A DNA stretch of 64,000 nt from Caldimonas mangrovi (GCF_023721835.1 NZ_JAMKFE010000007.1:1-64000), one strand, 5' to 3'. Shown: positions 8,228 through 17,195, counted from the stretch's first letter. Notes: generated by a model not told the origin, from the letters alone. Made by a program: numbers and translations.

Positions 8228-9163
8228 ATGTCGATGAACCTGTCCTGGATCGACGACTTCATGGCCCTGGCGGCCACCGGCAACTTTTCGCGCGCTGCCG
8301 AAGAGCGGCACATGACGCAGCCGGCCTTCAGCCGGCGCATCCGCGCGCTGGAAGAGTGGCTCGGGGCAGACCTGTTCGATCGCAGTTCCCAGCCGGCGCG
8401 GGTCACCGAGGTGGGCGAGTGGTTCCGCACCGTCGCACAGGACCTGCAGTCCCGTGTGGCCGGCATTCCGGGCCAGGCACGCGCCATTGCCGAGGCCAGC
8501 TCCACCACGCTGCGCTTCGCGGCCACGCACGCACTGTCGTTCACCTTCATGCCGCGCTGGCTGCACGCGCTTGAAGCGCACGCGTCCATGGGGCAACTGC
8601 AACTGATGTCGGACGTGCAGCAGAAGTGCGAGACGCTGCTGTCGCAGAACCAGGTGCATTTCATGCTCGCCCACGGGCATCCCGGCGTCCACGGCCCGTT
8701 GGACGAAGCGGACTTCCCGAGCCTGGTGGTGGGAACCGACCAGCTGATCCCGGTCTCTGCGCCCGACAATAGCGGCCGCCCGCTTCACGGCCTTCCGTCT
8801 AGCGGCAAAGCCACTCAGATGCAGTGGCTCGGGTACAGCCCCGAATCGGGTCTGGGGCGCATCCTCAAGCAGCTGAAAGGGCCGGCGCTGGATCGGATGC
8901 ATGCGCACCAGGTGCTGACGGCGCATCTGGCTTCCGTGCTGCGAACAATGGCTCTCGACCAGCGCGGGCTGGCCTGGCTTCCGAAGCTGCTGATCGAGGA
9001 CGACATGGCAACCGGCCGGCTCGTCGTCGCGGCTCGGGACGACTGGCGCATCGATCTCCAGATCCGCCTGTATCGCCGGCGCGGCGACGCTGGTAAGGCT
9101 GCCGAGGCCTTCTGGAAGGCGGCCAGCACGGCATCCGAACCGCCTGACGTTGCGGTGCTTTGA
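8228..9163 (+). CDS. LysR-family regulator next to tarD
   Basis: A full-length 311-residue LysR protein: helix-turn-helix at residues about 8-65 (NFSRAAEERHMTQPAFSRRIRALE) and a periplasmic-binding-like effector domain after residue 90. It is divergent from tarD across a gap of about 100 bases, the usual arrangement for a dedicated regulator. The subgroup looks like the HypT/TarR-like regulators with a His- and Gln-rich effector domain (LQLMSDVQQKCETLL). The natural effector is probably tartrate or a related acid, by context only. An alternative ATG lies six bases downstream. Confidence 0.88.
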   Translation: MSMNLSWIDDFMALAATGNFSRAAEERHMTQPAFSRRIRALEEWLGADLFDRSSQPARVTEVGEWFRTVAQDLQSRVAGIPGQARAIAEASSTTLRFAATHALSFTFMPRWLHALEAHASMGQLQLMSDVQQKCETLLSQNQVHFMLAHGHPGVHGPLDEADFPSLVVGTDQLIPVSAPDNSGRPLHGLPSSGKATQMQWLGYSPESGLGRILKQLKGPALDRMHAHQVLTAHLASVLRTMALDQRGLAWLPKLLIEDDMATGRLVVAARDDWRIDLQIRLYRRRGDAGKAAEAFWKAASTASEPPDVAVL

Positions 9164-9262
9164 AGGCATCAAAGCCAAGAAATCGGGCATTGGCGTTCAG
9201 CGACGCGGATCACGATCATCTTGCCCATGGCGCCCATGGAGCGCTGCTCATCGGAGACAAGC

Positions 9263-10251
9263 ATGGACAAGTTGCATCGCCGCGCATGGGGCCTCGCGGT
9301 GGCCTCGATTCTTCTCGTTGGCACGGGCGCGGCCCGCGCCGAGTTCCCCGAGAAGCCCGTCACGCTGGTGGTCCCGTTCGCGGCCGGCGGCCCGAGCGAC
9401 AAGATTGCCCGTGACTTGGCCGAATCGCTGCGCAAGCAGCTGAACCAGACCGTGGTCGTCGAGAACGTCAGCGGCGCGGGTGGCACGTTGGGCTCCGCGA
9501 AGGTGGCAACCGCTGCGCCGGACGGGTACACGCTGCTGGTCCATCACATCGGCTTCGCGACGGCACCCTCGTTGTATCGCAAGCTTGCGTACAAGGGCAT
9601 CGACGACTTCGCCTACCTGGGCCTCATCCACGAAGCGCCCTCCACACTGGTCGGCCGGACGTCGCTGGCGGCGAAGAACTTCGCTGAACTGCGCCAGTGG
9701 ATCGCCACCGACCCGGCCAAGGTCAACCTGGCGCGTGCGGGCGTCGGCTCCGCGTCGCATCTGTGCGGCCTGATGCTCCAGAGCTCTCTGAAGGCGGAGA
9801 TGACCACGGTCCCGTACCGGGGCACGGGGCCTGCGATGACTGACCTGATGGGCGGCATCGTGGACGTGATGTGCGAGCAGGCCACGAACGCCGTGCCACA
9901 GATCGAAGGCGGCAAGGTCCGGGCCTTCGCGGTGACCAGCAAGGAACGCATGAAGCTTCCGGCCCTGGCGCCCCTGCCGACGCTGGCCGAATCCGGCCTG
10001 CCCGGTTTCAGCGTGACCGTGTGGCACGGGCTGTACGCGCCGAAGAACACCCCGGCGCCAGTGCTGACCAAGCTGAACGAGGCGCTGCGCGGCGCGCTCA
10101 AGGACCCCGAGTTGATCAAGCGCCAAGAAGCGCTGGGCATCACGGTCGTGTCGATGCCCGTGTCGAGCCCGCGACGCACAAGAAGTTCGTCGAGGGCGAA
10201 GTGGCCCGCTGGGCCAAGGTCATCCGGGCGGCCGACGCGTACGCAGATTGA
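9263..10251 (+). pseudogene. Bug/TctC-type periplasmic receptor with a 3' frameshift
   Basis: The protein has an N-terminal signal peptide ending near ARAEFPEKPV and the Bug family core (LVVPFAAGGPSDKIARDLAE, SGAGGTLGSAKVA, PDGYTLLV, VPYRGTGPAMTDLMGG). Bug proteins bind carboxylates in the periplasm, and this one may capture tartrate-like acids given its tarD neighbourhood. ATG 9263 has GGAGA at 9253-9257. At about 10149-10152 the frame shifts by one base. The conserved tail DARVEPATHKKFVEGEVARW and stop at 10251 are in another frame, while the original frame runs on to 10435 in unrelated sequence. No TctAB membrane genes are adjacent. There is no homopolymer at the break, so real decay is plausible. 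Confidence 0.8.
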
Positions 10252-10332
10252 CTGCCGGCGCCGGCCCTCGCGACAAGCCGGCACGGTCGGAACCGCATCG
10301 ATGCCCGGCTTGCTGGCGTTGACGCTCGCGGC

Positions 10333-11406
10333 TCACCCCTGTGTCGTCGCCTCCGGTGCTACCGCTTTCGGGGCCATGCGCCACTCCGCCCAGCTTTTCG
10401 CGTTCTCGGCACCGAGCGGGTTGGCCTTGGCGTAGGCGTGGAATTCGAGCAGGAAGGCCAGCCGGTCCTGCTTCATGTCGATGCGGTTGCCGCCGATCGT
10501 GACCAGGTCGCTGCCGCCCATCGCCGTCTGGCGGGCCAGGATGTCTTCGGCAGACACCCGGCTGGCGTTGTGCAGCATGTCGAACATGACCATGGTCGAG
10601 GTGGTCCGGCCCTTGCCCCCTTTGCAGTGCACGTGCAGCCAAGTGTCGGGTTCCATGTTGCGCACGAAGTCGACGAACTCGTCCACGCGTTCCCGGCTGG
10701 GCCGGACGTGGTCGGTGATGGGGAGCCGGCGGTATTCGCCGCCGCCGCTCTCGACGAGCGTTTTTTCGTCGACGACGGACGGCTTGTGCAGCGTGGTGGA
10801 ATGGGGCTCCCGATCCCACTTGAGGTCGGGGTAGTTCACGAACGTCACCTGGTCCAGCTTCCTCAGGTTTTCGATCTGTGTGTTTTCGACTGCCAGCACC
10901 TCGGGCGTCTTCATGCCGACACACCCCCAGTCGTCCGGCGCGATCCATGTGGCCGGATACCCGCCGACGATGGCATGGGACTCCTCCCGCAGGTCGAGCA
11001 CCACAAACCGCCGCCCGCCTGCGGCCCTCTTGATCTCTTCGATCTGGTCGTTGGAGTACAGGCTGGCGCTTCCCGACAGGCTCAGCTCCGCAAGGCCTTC
11101 GGTGTTGATCGCCGCGCCCCGCAGCTGCGTTAGATCCGACATGGTGCGAAAGCGCGAGGAGTCGGTCAGCAGCCGGTCACCGCGCAGCACGGCGGGTCCG
11201 GTGCGCTCGGGCAAGGTGAGCCGAAGCGGGGTGTGCCCCGCACCGACCGGGCCGCTCGACTGGCTGTCCGATCGTGACCGGCGAGACTGCAGTCCCCCTG
11301 TGGACAAAGGGGGCGTGACGGCCGGCGCAGGCAACGCCGGTCCTCCAGCGGGTTCGCGCGTCACGGGCCTCGAGCCGATACAACAGAGTTTTTGCAGCCA
11401 CCCCAC
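10333..11406 (-). CDS. PTP-like phytase/phosphatase, candidate type III effector
   Basis: This 357-residue protein has a Ser/Pro/Arg-rich, probably disordered N-terminus (1-90) and a cysteine-phosphatase domain (about 135-300). It carries the P-loop HCKGGKGRT (Cys261, Arg267), the general-acid segment PITDH (Asp232), and the helix TSTMVMFDML. These match the PTP-like phytase/HopAO1-XopH type, which dephosphorylates inositol phosphates or phosphotyrosine. The GTG at 11406 was chosen because AAGGAGA stands six bases upstream; a TTG at 11451 lies upstream of the predicted -10. The CC pair at residues 8-9 could be lipidated in a host, but the N-terminus does not fit the myristoylation rule. A canonical PIP box lies upstream, so delivery by a type III system is the best inference. 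Confidence 0.8.
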   Translation of the reverse strand: MGWLQKLCCIGSRPVTREPAGGPALPAPAVTPPLSTGGLQSRRSRSDSQSSGPVGAGHTPLRLTLPERTGPAVLRGDRLLTDSSRFRTMSDLTQLRGAAINTEGLAELSLSGSASLYSNDQIEEIKRAAGGRRFVVLDLREESHAIVGGYPATWIAPDDWGCVGMKTPEVLAVENTQIENLRKLDQVTFVNYPDLKWDREPHSTTLHKPSVVDEKTLVESGGGEYRRLPITDHVRPSRERVDEFVDFVRNMEPDTWLHVHCKGGKGRTTSTMVMFDMLHNASRVSAEDILARQTAMGGSDLVTIGGNRIDMKQDRLAFLLEFHAYAKANPLGAENAKSWAEWRMAPKAVAPEATTQG

Positions 11407-11435
11407 GGCGTTCTCCTTGTTCTTGAAGAGGCGGA

Positions 11436-11497
11436 ACCATACGCCAGGCAAGGCACGGCCCGCGGCCAGGGCGCGAAGTCATGTGCAGTCATGCGAA
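11436..11497 (-). promoter_or_regulatory. Canonical PIP box and -10 of the phosphatase gene
   Basis: On the minus strand, TTCGC (11497-11493), 15 bases, TTCGC (11477-11473), 31 bases, then TATGGT (11441-11436). This satisfies both halves of the plant-inducible promoter box exactly and the YANNNT -10 at the classical 30-32-base distance. The start codon GTG at 11406 follows with a strong ribosome-binding site. Activation by an HrpX/HrpB-like AraC regulator is the family expectation. Confidence 0.8.
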
Positions 11498-11654
11498 CAC
11501 GGCGGCTGCGCGGCGCGACAACGGCCGCACGCCAAGTTCATCACGGTTCCACCGGCAGCCCTTCACAAAGCTGCGCTGTCCTGCTCAACTGTCTCAGCCA
11601 CCTCAAGGCGCCCTCCTTTCCACTGATGCACGTCAACAGCGTCCGGAGGGGGAC

Positions 11655-12791
11655 ATGGGCAAGACAACGAGAGGGATCGTGGCATGGCTGGTGGGGGCCC
11701 TGCTGGGGGCCACTGCGTGGGCACAGGGCGTGACGGGCGACGCCGTGACGCTGGTGCAGACGGCCGACCTGAGCGGCTCGCGGGCGTCGCTGGTGAAGGA
11801 ACTCAACTCGGGCTGGCGCGCGTTCCTGGCGCAGGTGAACGAACGCGGCGGCGTGCACGGGCGTCGTGTTGACCTGGTGACCGAAGACGACAAGTACGAG
11901 ATCGAAGAAACGCGCCGCATCGTGCGCGAACGGCTGCAGCGCAACGACGCGTTCGCGTTCGTGTCGCTGATCGGCACCGCCAACGCCGCGGCGGTGCTGC
12001 CGTTGCTGGAAGGCGCAGGCGTGCCCGTGGTGGCGCCGTTTTCAGGTGCCGAGCAGTTGCGCGACCCGCAATACCGGTGGGTGTTCCACCTGCGCGCCAG
12101 CTACGCCCAGGAAGTGGAAAAGATGGTCGAGCATGTGCTGACGCTCGGCATGCGCCGCATCGCGGTCTTCTACGACGACGATGCTTTCGGCCAGGATGTC
12201 TTGAAGGCCGCCGAAGCGGCACTGACACGGCGCCACCTGGCGCCGGTGGCGCGAGGACGCGTGGACCGCGGGTCGGTCGACGTCGCGCGGGCGGTCTCCG
12301 CGATCGCGGCGTCCGACGCGCAGGTGGTCATCTGCGGGTCGTTCGGCAACTCTCTGGTGGAGTTCGTGCGGGGCATGAAGCAGTCGGGCAAGAGCCCGTC
12401 CTACTACGCCTTGTCGTTCTTCCCTGCCGGTGCGTCGATCCGCCAGCTGGCCGGCGACGCGCGAGGCATCGGCGTCACGCAGGTGATGCCCAAGCCCTCG
12501 GCGATGGGGCTGGCGCTGGTGCGCGAGTTCCATGCGGCGATGCGCAGGCACGCACCGGGCGACGCGCCTTCGGCCATTGCGCTGGAAGGCTACGCGACGG
12601 CCAAGGTGACCGTGGAAGCCCTGCGCCGGGCGGGACCGGCCTTGACCCGGCCGGGCTTCGTCACGGCCATGGAGACGATGACCGACTTCGACCTGGGCGG
12701 CGTTCGCTTGAACTACCGCAAGGGAGACCACACCGGGCTGAAGTTCGTCGAGATCTCGGTGGTGGACGAAGGCGGCAGGCTCATGCACTGA
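11655..12791 (+). CDS. ABC transporter substrate-binding protein, LivJ type
   Basis: The 378-residue periplasmic protein begins with a signal peptide (GIVAWLVGALLGATAWAQ) and continues with the Peripla_BP_6 fold: VTLVQTADLSGSRASLVKEL, VNERGGVHGRRVDLVTEDD, then the second lobe with GMRRIAVFYDDDAFGQDVL. Members bind branched-chain amino acids, amides or aromatic acids for an ABC importer. ATG 11655 is preceded by GGAGGGGG. No permease or ATPase gene is adjacent, so this is an orphan binding protein that may serve a remote transporter or a sensor. The ligand is unknown. It is divergent from the phosphatase gene, but the PIP box points the other way. Confidence 0.85.
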   Translation: MGKTTRGIVAWLVGALLGATAWAQGVTGDAVTLVQTADLSGSRASLVKELNSGWRAFLAQVNERGGVHGRRVDLVTEDDKYEIEETRRIVRERLQRNDAFAFVSLIGTANAAAVLPLLEGAGVPVVAPFSGAEQLRDPQYRWVFHLRASYAQEVEKMVEHVLTLGMRRIAVFYDDDAFGQDVLKAAEAALTRRHLAPVARGRVDRGSVDVARAVSAIAASDAQVVICGSFGNSLVEFVRGMKQSGKSPSYYALSFFPAGASIRQLAGDARGIGVTQVMPKPSAMGLALVREFHAAMRRHAPGDAPSAIALEGYATAKVTVEALRRAGPALTRPGFVTAMETMTDFDLGGVRLNYRKGDHTGLKFVEISVVDEGGRLMH

Positions 12792-12832
12792 GGTCGCGCG
12801 TCGTCGCGCGCAGTCCTTGCCCCGCGGCACCG

Positions 12833-13305
12833 TCAGCGTTCGAGCGCCCCGTCGATCATCGACATGCGGCCCTCGGCAAACGACCAGTCCTCCACACCCG
12901 TGGTGGTGATCACGACCATCACGTCGCAGCCGGCAATGCCGGGCGACCGGGCCAGCCGTTCCGCAAGACGGCGGTAGAAGGCGCGCTTGACCTCGGTGGA
13001 GCGCAGCCGACCCGCGGTGATGGCGATCAGCAGGTAGTCGTCGCTGCGCGATCCGCCCAGGTAGTGGCGGTCGAACACCAGCTCGGTGGGACGCCGTTGC
13101 CCAAGGCACGCTCGAGATGGAAGGGCAACTGCTCCAGACGATACATCGACACCAACGCGGCCACCGTGATCAGGCTGCGGTCACGCGGGCTCAACTGCGG
13201 TCGCTGCCACACGTCGCCGAAGAGGATGCGGTCGGACAACTCGGCCAGCTTGGGAGCGGCCGCGGCGAGCGAGGGCGGGGCAGCCATGGAGGGTTGGTCG
13301 GTCAT
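12833..13305 (-). pseudogene. Carboxymuconolactone decarboxylase-tautomerase deletion fusion
   Basis: From ATG 13305 the frame encodes the first 65 or so residues of a CMD/AhpD-like protein (AELSDRILFGDVWQRP, LSPRDRSLITVAALVSMYR). It then leaves its family after ALGNGV and stops. In a neighbouring frame the sequence continues as the C-terminal two thirds of a tautomerase-family protein (VFDRHYLGGSRSDDYLLI to DWSFAEG), ending at 12833. The CMD catalytic region and the tautomerase N-terminus, including its catalytic Pro1, are missing. The simplest reading is a deletion that joined two adjacent genes out of frame near 13090. The divergent LysR gene at 13410 is the likely former regulator. Confidence 0.75.
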
Positions 13306-13358
13306 TGCAGGCCTTTGGATGAGTGCACGAGCAGGCACGATACGGCGGCACCACCTTC

Positions 13359-13378
13359 CTGAAAATGTGAAAATTCAG
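13359..13378. promoter_or_regulatory. LysR-type operator dyad
   Basis: CTGAA (13359-13363), ten bases, TTCAG (13374-13378) is a perfect inverted repeat in the gap between the CMD remnant and the LysR gene at 13410. Position and A/T-rich spacer fit a LysR recognition site. Function is inferred. Confidence 0.4.
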
Positions 13379-13409
13379 ACCCTACCCTTCCAAAAACCAG
13401 GACGGTTGC

Positions 13410-14279
13410 ATGAGCCGCCTCACCTTCGACCTTGACGTGCTGCGCACGCTGGTCACCGGCATCGAGCTGGGCAGCTTCGCCAAGGCGGCGGACCGCCTGG
13501 GCCGTTCCACGTCGGCCGTGAGCGCGCAGCTGAAAAAGCTGGAAGAGCAGGTGGGCACCCCCGTGCTGCGCAAGGCCGGCCGCGGCATGGTGCTCACGCC
13601 GACCGGTGAGGTCTTGATCGGTTATGCACGCCGCCTGCTGGAGCTGAACGACGAGGCGGCCCACGCGGTGCGCGGCACCGAACTGCATGGCGAGGTGCGG
13701 CTGGGCCTGCAAGAGGACTTCGGCGAAGGCTTGCTGGCCCACGTGCTGGCGGGCTTTGCGCGGGCGCACCCGCGGGTGCGGGTCGAAGCGCGGCTGGCCC
13801 GCAATGCCGAACTGCTGCAGCAGTTGCAGCGCGGCCGGCTCGATCTGACGCTGGCATGGAGGCTGGACGGCCGGCGGTCGCCGCATGCGCGCAGCGTGGC
13901 GCGAGTGCCGCTGTGCTGGCTGGGTGCGCGGGGCGCCGAACTGCCCCCGCCTTCCAAAAGCGAGCCGCTGCCGCTGGCGATGCTGGAGGCGCCCTGCCTG
14001 ATGCGCGATGCGGCCATCGCCGCGCTGAACCGCGCGCGCATCCCGTGGCGCGTGGCCTTCACCAGCCCCAGCCTGGCGGGCATCTGGGCCGCAGTCGGTG
14101 CCGGCCTGGGCGTCACGGTGCGCACGGCCATCGGCGTGCCGCCCTCACTGCAGGTGCTGGCGGGCTTGCCCGGGCTGCCGCACGCCGGGCTCGATGTTCA
14201 CCGCGCAGACGCCCAACCCCCGCCGCCCGTGAGCCGGCTCGAACATCTGCTGGCGGAACACGTGCAGGCGCTGGTGTGA
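13410..14279 (+). CDS. LysR-family regulator
   Basis: A 289-residue LysR protein with helix-turn-helix at residues about 9-65 (GSFAKAADRLGRSTSAVSAQLKKLE) and effector domain from about 88 (EVRLGLQEDFGEGLLAHVLAGF). This EDF/GxG start is typical of LysR proteins next to carboxymuconolactone decarboxylase-like genes. Divergent orientation to the CMD-tautomerase remnant suggests it once controlled that operon and is now left without a functional target here. The C-terminus is Pro- and His-rich and slightly short compared with 300-310-residue relatives. Confidence 0.88.
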   Translation: MSRLTFDLDVLRTLVTGIELGSFAKAADRLGRSTSAVSAQLKKLEEQVGTPVLRKAGRGMVLTPTGEVLIGYARRLLELNDEAAHAVRGTELHGEVRLGLQEDFGEGLLAHVLAGFARAHPRVRVEARLARNAELLQQLQRGRLDLTLAWRLDGRRSPHARSVARVPLCWLGARGAELPPPSKSEPLPLAMLEAPCLMRDAAIAALNRARIPWRVAFTSPSLAGIWAAVGAGLGVTVRTAIGVPPSLQVLAGLPGLPHAGLDVHRADAQPPPPVSRLEHLLAEHVQALV

Positions 14280-14354
14280 TGGCCATGGGCCCCCTTCGGC
14301 GAGCAGCTTGCGAAACATGGAGCGCTCGCAAGACTGGCGGCGAAGGACCGCGCG

Positions 14355-15269
14355 TCAACCAGGCGGCAGGTCTCGATCGAACGCTTTGACGAAGTCCACG
14401 AAGGCGCGCAGGGGCGCCGGCAGCTGCCGCCTCCCGGCGAAATAGAGAAACGGGCCGTCGAACCTGGGCCACCACGGCGCTAGCACCGGTTCGAGTTCGC
14501 CGCGCTCGAAGTACGGCGCCAGCCACTCTTCGAACAGATAGACCACGCCGGCACCCGCGACCGCCGCTTCGACGGCAAGGTCGACGGTGCCGCCCAGCCC
14601 CACCACCAGCGGCCCGTTCACTTCCAGCTTGACCGTTTCGCCGCGGCGCACGAATTCCCAGGCCGGCGAAGCGCCGCTGGAGAATCGCCCGCGCAGACAC
14701 GCATGCCGCAGCAGGTCTCGCGGATGGCGTGGCCACCCGTGCTTGTCGAGATAGGCCGGGGACGCGCCGGCCGCAAACCGCTGGGTGCGTGGGCCGATGG
14801 GGATGGCCACCATGTCTTTCTCGAGCCGTTCGCCGTAGCGGATGCCCGCATCGAAGCCTTCGGCCAGCACGTCGACGAAGCGGTCGTCGGCCACGACGTC
14901 GAGCTCGATGTCGGGATACGCGGCCATGAAGGCCGGAACGATGCGCGGCAGCACCAGGCGCGAGGCGCTGACCGGGACGTTGAGCCGAAGGCGCCCCGCC
15001 GGCGTGTTCTTCCAGTCGTTCACCTCTTCCAGCGCCTGGTCGACCTCTTCGAGCACAGGGCGCAGCCGGGCCAGCAGGCGGCCGCCGGCCTCGGTGGGTG
15101 TCACGCTGCGCGTCGTGCGGTGCAGCAGGCGCACGCCCAGCTGCGCTTCCAGCCGCCGGATGGCCTCGGACAGGCGCGAGGCGCTGGTGCCGGTCGCCCG
15201 CGCGGCAGTACGGAAACCGCCGTGCCGGGCCACGGCCGTGAATGCGCAGAGATCTTCAAGAGGTGCCAT
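14355..15269 (-). CDS. LysR-family regulator divergent from an aldo/keto reductase
   Basis: A 304-residue LysR protein with helix-turn-helix (GGFRTAARATGTSASRLSEAIRRLE, about residues 17-41) and effector domain (GRLRLNVPVSASRLVLPRIVPAFMAAYPDIELDVV). It belongs to the CrgA-like subgroup often divergent from oxidoreductases. ATG 15269 was taken because family members start with MAPLEDL-like sequence; the longer frame is not conserved. It probably represses or activates the aldo/keto reductase gene at 15373. A 38-base copy of its 3' end (RAFVDFVKAFDR) recurs at 17298-17335. Confidence 0.88.
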   Translation of the reverse strand: MAPLEDLCAFTAVARHGGFRTAARATGTSASRLSEAIRRLEAQLGVRLLHRTTRSVTPTEAGGRLLARLRPVLEEVDQALEEVNDWKNTPAGRLRLNVPVSASRLVLPRIVPAFMAAYPDIELDVVADDRFVDVLAEGFDAGIRYGERLEKDMVAIPIGPRTQRFAAGASPAYLDKHGWPRHPRDLLRHACLRGRFSSGASPAWEFVRRGETVKLEVNGPLVVGLGGTVDLAVEAAVAGAGVVYLFEEWLAPYFERGELEPVLAPWWPRFDGPFLYFAGRRQLPAPLRAFVDFVKAFDRDLPPG

Positions 15270-15372
15270 GACTGTTCGCCTTTCCGCACAGGCCGTGCCG
15301 ATTGTGCTGGATTGTGCGACAGGCACCCGACGCCTAGATTCGCACCACTGCATCCACTTCAAGGAGTCCGAC

Positions 15373-16257
15373 ATGACAGCAACCAGCGGCGCCGGCACCT
15401 ACCGGCTCGGGGACCGGGCCGTTCACCGGATGGGCTACGGGGCCATGCAGCTGGCCGGCCCCGGCGTCTTCGGCCCACCGAAGGACCGCGCCCAGGCCGT
15501 GGCCGTGCTGCGCGCGGCCGTCGAGGCCGGCGTGGACCACATCGACACCAGCGACTTCTACGGCCCCCACATCACCAACCAGATCGTCAGCGAGGCGCTG
15601 CATCCGTACCGCGAGTCGCTGACGCTCGTCACCAAGGTCGGTGCCGTGCGCGACGGCACCGGGGCCTGGCTGCCCGCGTTCTCTGCCGCGCAGCTGCAAT
15701 CGGCCGTGCTCGACAACCTGCGCCACCTGAAGCTCGACGTGCTCGACGTGGTCAACCTGCGCCTGATGTTCGACGTCCACGGGCCGGCCGAAGGTTCCAT
15801 CGAGGAGCCGCTTGCTGCGCTGGCCGAGCTGCATCGGCAAGGGCTGATCCGGCACCTGGGGCTTTCCAATGCAACCCCGCGCCAGGTGGGACAGGCCCGG
15901 CGCATGGTGCCCATCGTGTGCGTGCAGAACCACTACAACCTGGTGCACCGCACCGACGACACGCTGATCGACGAGCTCGCGCGAGACGGCATCGCCTACG
16001 TGCCGTTCTTTCCACTGGGCGGTTTCACCCCCTTGCAGTCCACGGTGCTGGACGAAGTGGCCAAGGGCGTGGGCGCCACGCCAAAGCAGGTCGCACTGGC
16101 CTGGCTGCTTCAGCGGTCGGAAAACATCCTGCTGATCCCCGGCACCTCGTCGCCCGCTCACCTGCAGCAAAACCTTGCGAGCGCGTCGCTGGAGTTGCCG
16201 CCTGCAGCGATCGAACGGCTGAATGCGCTGGCAGCGCCGGTAGATGCTGCGGGGTGA
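15373..16257 (+). CDS. Aldo/keto reductase family oxidoreductase
   Basis: The 294-residue enzyme has the (beta/alpha)8 aldo/keto reductase fold with catalytic tetrad positions visible: Asp in GVDHIDTSDFYGP, Tyr in the same segment, Lys in LVTKVG. The usual catalytic His segment is replaced by VVNLRLM. The C-terminal NADPH-binding stretch reads LLIPGTSSPAHLQQNL. It resembles the YajO/oxidoreductase group that reduces small aldehydes or ketones with NADPH. AAGGAG precedes ATG 15373 by seven bases. The divergent LysR gene at 14355-15269 is the likely regulator. The substrate is unknown. Confidence 0.88.
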   Translation: MTATSGAGTYRLGDRAVHRMGYGAMQLAGPGVFGPPKDRAQAVAVLRAAVEAGVDHIDTSDFYGPHITNQIVSEALHPYRESLTLVTKVGAVRDGTGAWLPAFSAAQLQSAVLDNLRHLKLDVLDVVNLRLMFDVHGPAEGSIEEPLAALAELHRQGLIRHLGLSNATPRQVGQARRMVPIVCVQNHYNLVHRTDDTLIDELARDGIAYVPFFPLGGFTPLQSTVLDEVAKGVGATPKQVALAWLLQRSENILLIPGTSSPAHLQQNLASASLELPPAAIERLNALAAPVDAAG

Positions 16258-16310
16258 CACCCGCTGCGGGCGGCAGCGTGCCGCCGGTGGAACCCGGCAG
16301 CCGGAGCCCG

Positions 16311-17195
16311 CTACGCCCGGGCGCTGGCAGTGCCTTTGATGAAGTCGAGCATCAGCGCTGCAGCCGTGGCTGCATGCGTCTCGAGCAGCAGGTGGCCGGC
16401 ATCCAGGACGTGGGCTTCCATCCTCGGCAGCGCCTGCATCCATGACAGCACCTCGGCAAGGTCGAAGTAGATGTCATGCCTTCCCCAGACCATCAAAGCC
16501 GGGGGCTGCCAGCGCTCGAGATACTGGGCGATGGCGTCGAAGCGGGTGGCGTAGTTGCCGTAGTCCTTGATCAGCGCTCGCTGTGTGTCCATGTGGCCCG
16601 GAAGGTTCATCACGCGCCAATCTTCTTCCCATTGTTCGGGGCGGATGCGCTCGGCCACATCCGCAGGGACGCCGGAGATGTACGTATCGCGCGTGCCGTC
16701 TAGGGTCAGATGCGCCGTGGCCAGCGCTTCGTTTTCCCGGTTCGGGTGCGACCAGTAGGCCTGCGTCGCGGCCCATCCTGGCCCCCATCCCGTTCGATGC
16801 GCGTTGGCGTTCTGCACGATGAGGCCCAGGACCTGGTCGGGCGCTTCCATGGCGACGTGCAGGCCCACGGGGGCTCCCCAGTCATGCAGGTAGATGAACC
16901 GAGGCCCGACCTTCAGCCCGTCTAGCAGTTCAGAAATGGCCTGGCCGATGGCGGCAAACGACACCTGCGGCAGCACATCGGATTCGCCGTGGCCGGGCAG
17001 ATCGGGCGCGATGACGTAAGCGGCCTGCGCCAGCGCGGGCGCGAGCCCGCGGAACAACAGCGCCGAGTTCGGCGTGCCGTGCAGCAGCAACACCGCGGGC
17101 TTGGAGGGCTCGCCTGCCGTGAGAAACGACAGCTCGGCGCCGCCCAAGAGGCGGAATCTTTGGCGAGTGGTCGACGTGTTGCTGCTATCCACCAT
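16311..17195 (-). CDS. Haloalkane dehalogenase/epoxide hydrolase-like alpha/beta hydrolase
   Basis: A 294-residue alpha/beta hydrolase. It shows the oxyanion motif HGTPNS (residues about 38-43), the nucleophile elbow LHDWGAPVG with an Asp nucleophile rather than Ser, and the catalytic His in DAGHLLLET near the end. Asp nucleophiles define the haloalkane dehalogenase/epoxide hydrolase branch, so it hydrolyses an ester-like intermediate on C-halogen or epoxide substrates. Actual substrate is not predictable. ATG 17195 has GGAGA six bases upstream. Its stop faces the aldo/keto reductase stop, so the two genes are convergent. Confidence 0.82.
   Translation of the reverse strand: MVDSSNTSTTRQRFRLLGGAELSFLTAGEPSKPAVLLLHGTPNSALLFRGLAPALAQAAYVIAPDLPGHGESDVLPQVSFAAIGQAISELLDGLKVGPRFIYLHDWGAPVGLHVAMEAPDQVLGLIVQNANAHRTGWGPGWAATQAYWSHPNRENEALATAHLTLDGTRDTYISGVPADVAERIRPEQWEEDWRVMNLPGHMDTQRALIKDYGNYATRFDAIAQYLERWQPPALMVWGRHDIYFDLAEVLSWMQALPRMEAHVLDAGHLLLETHAATAAALMLDFIKGTASARA

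Noticed and set aside
11380-11406. N-myristoylation signal at the start of the phosphatase (MGWLQKLCC)
   Set aside because: Trp at position 3 and Lys at position 6 do not fit the consensus; only possible Cys lipidation remains, and that is speculative.
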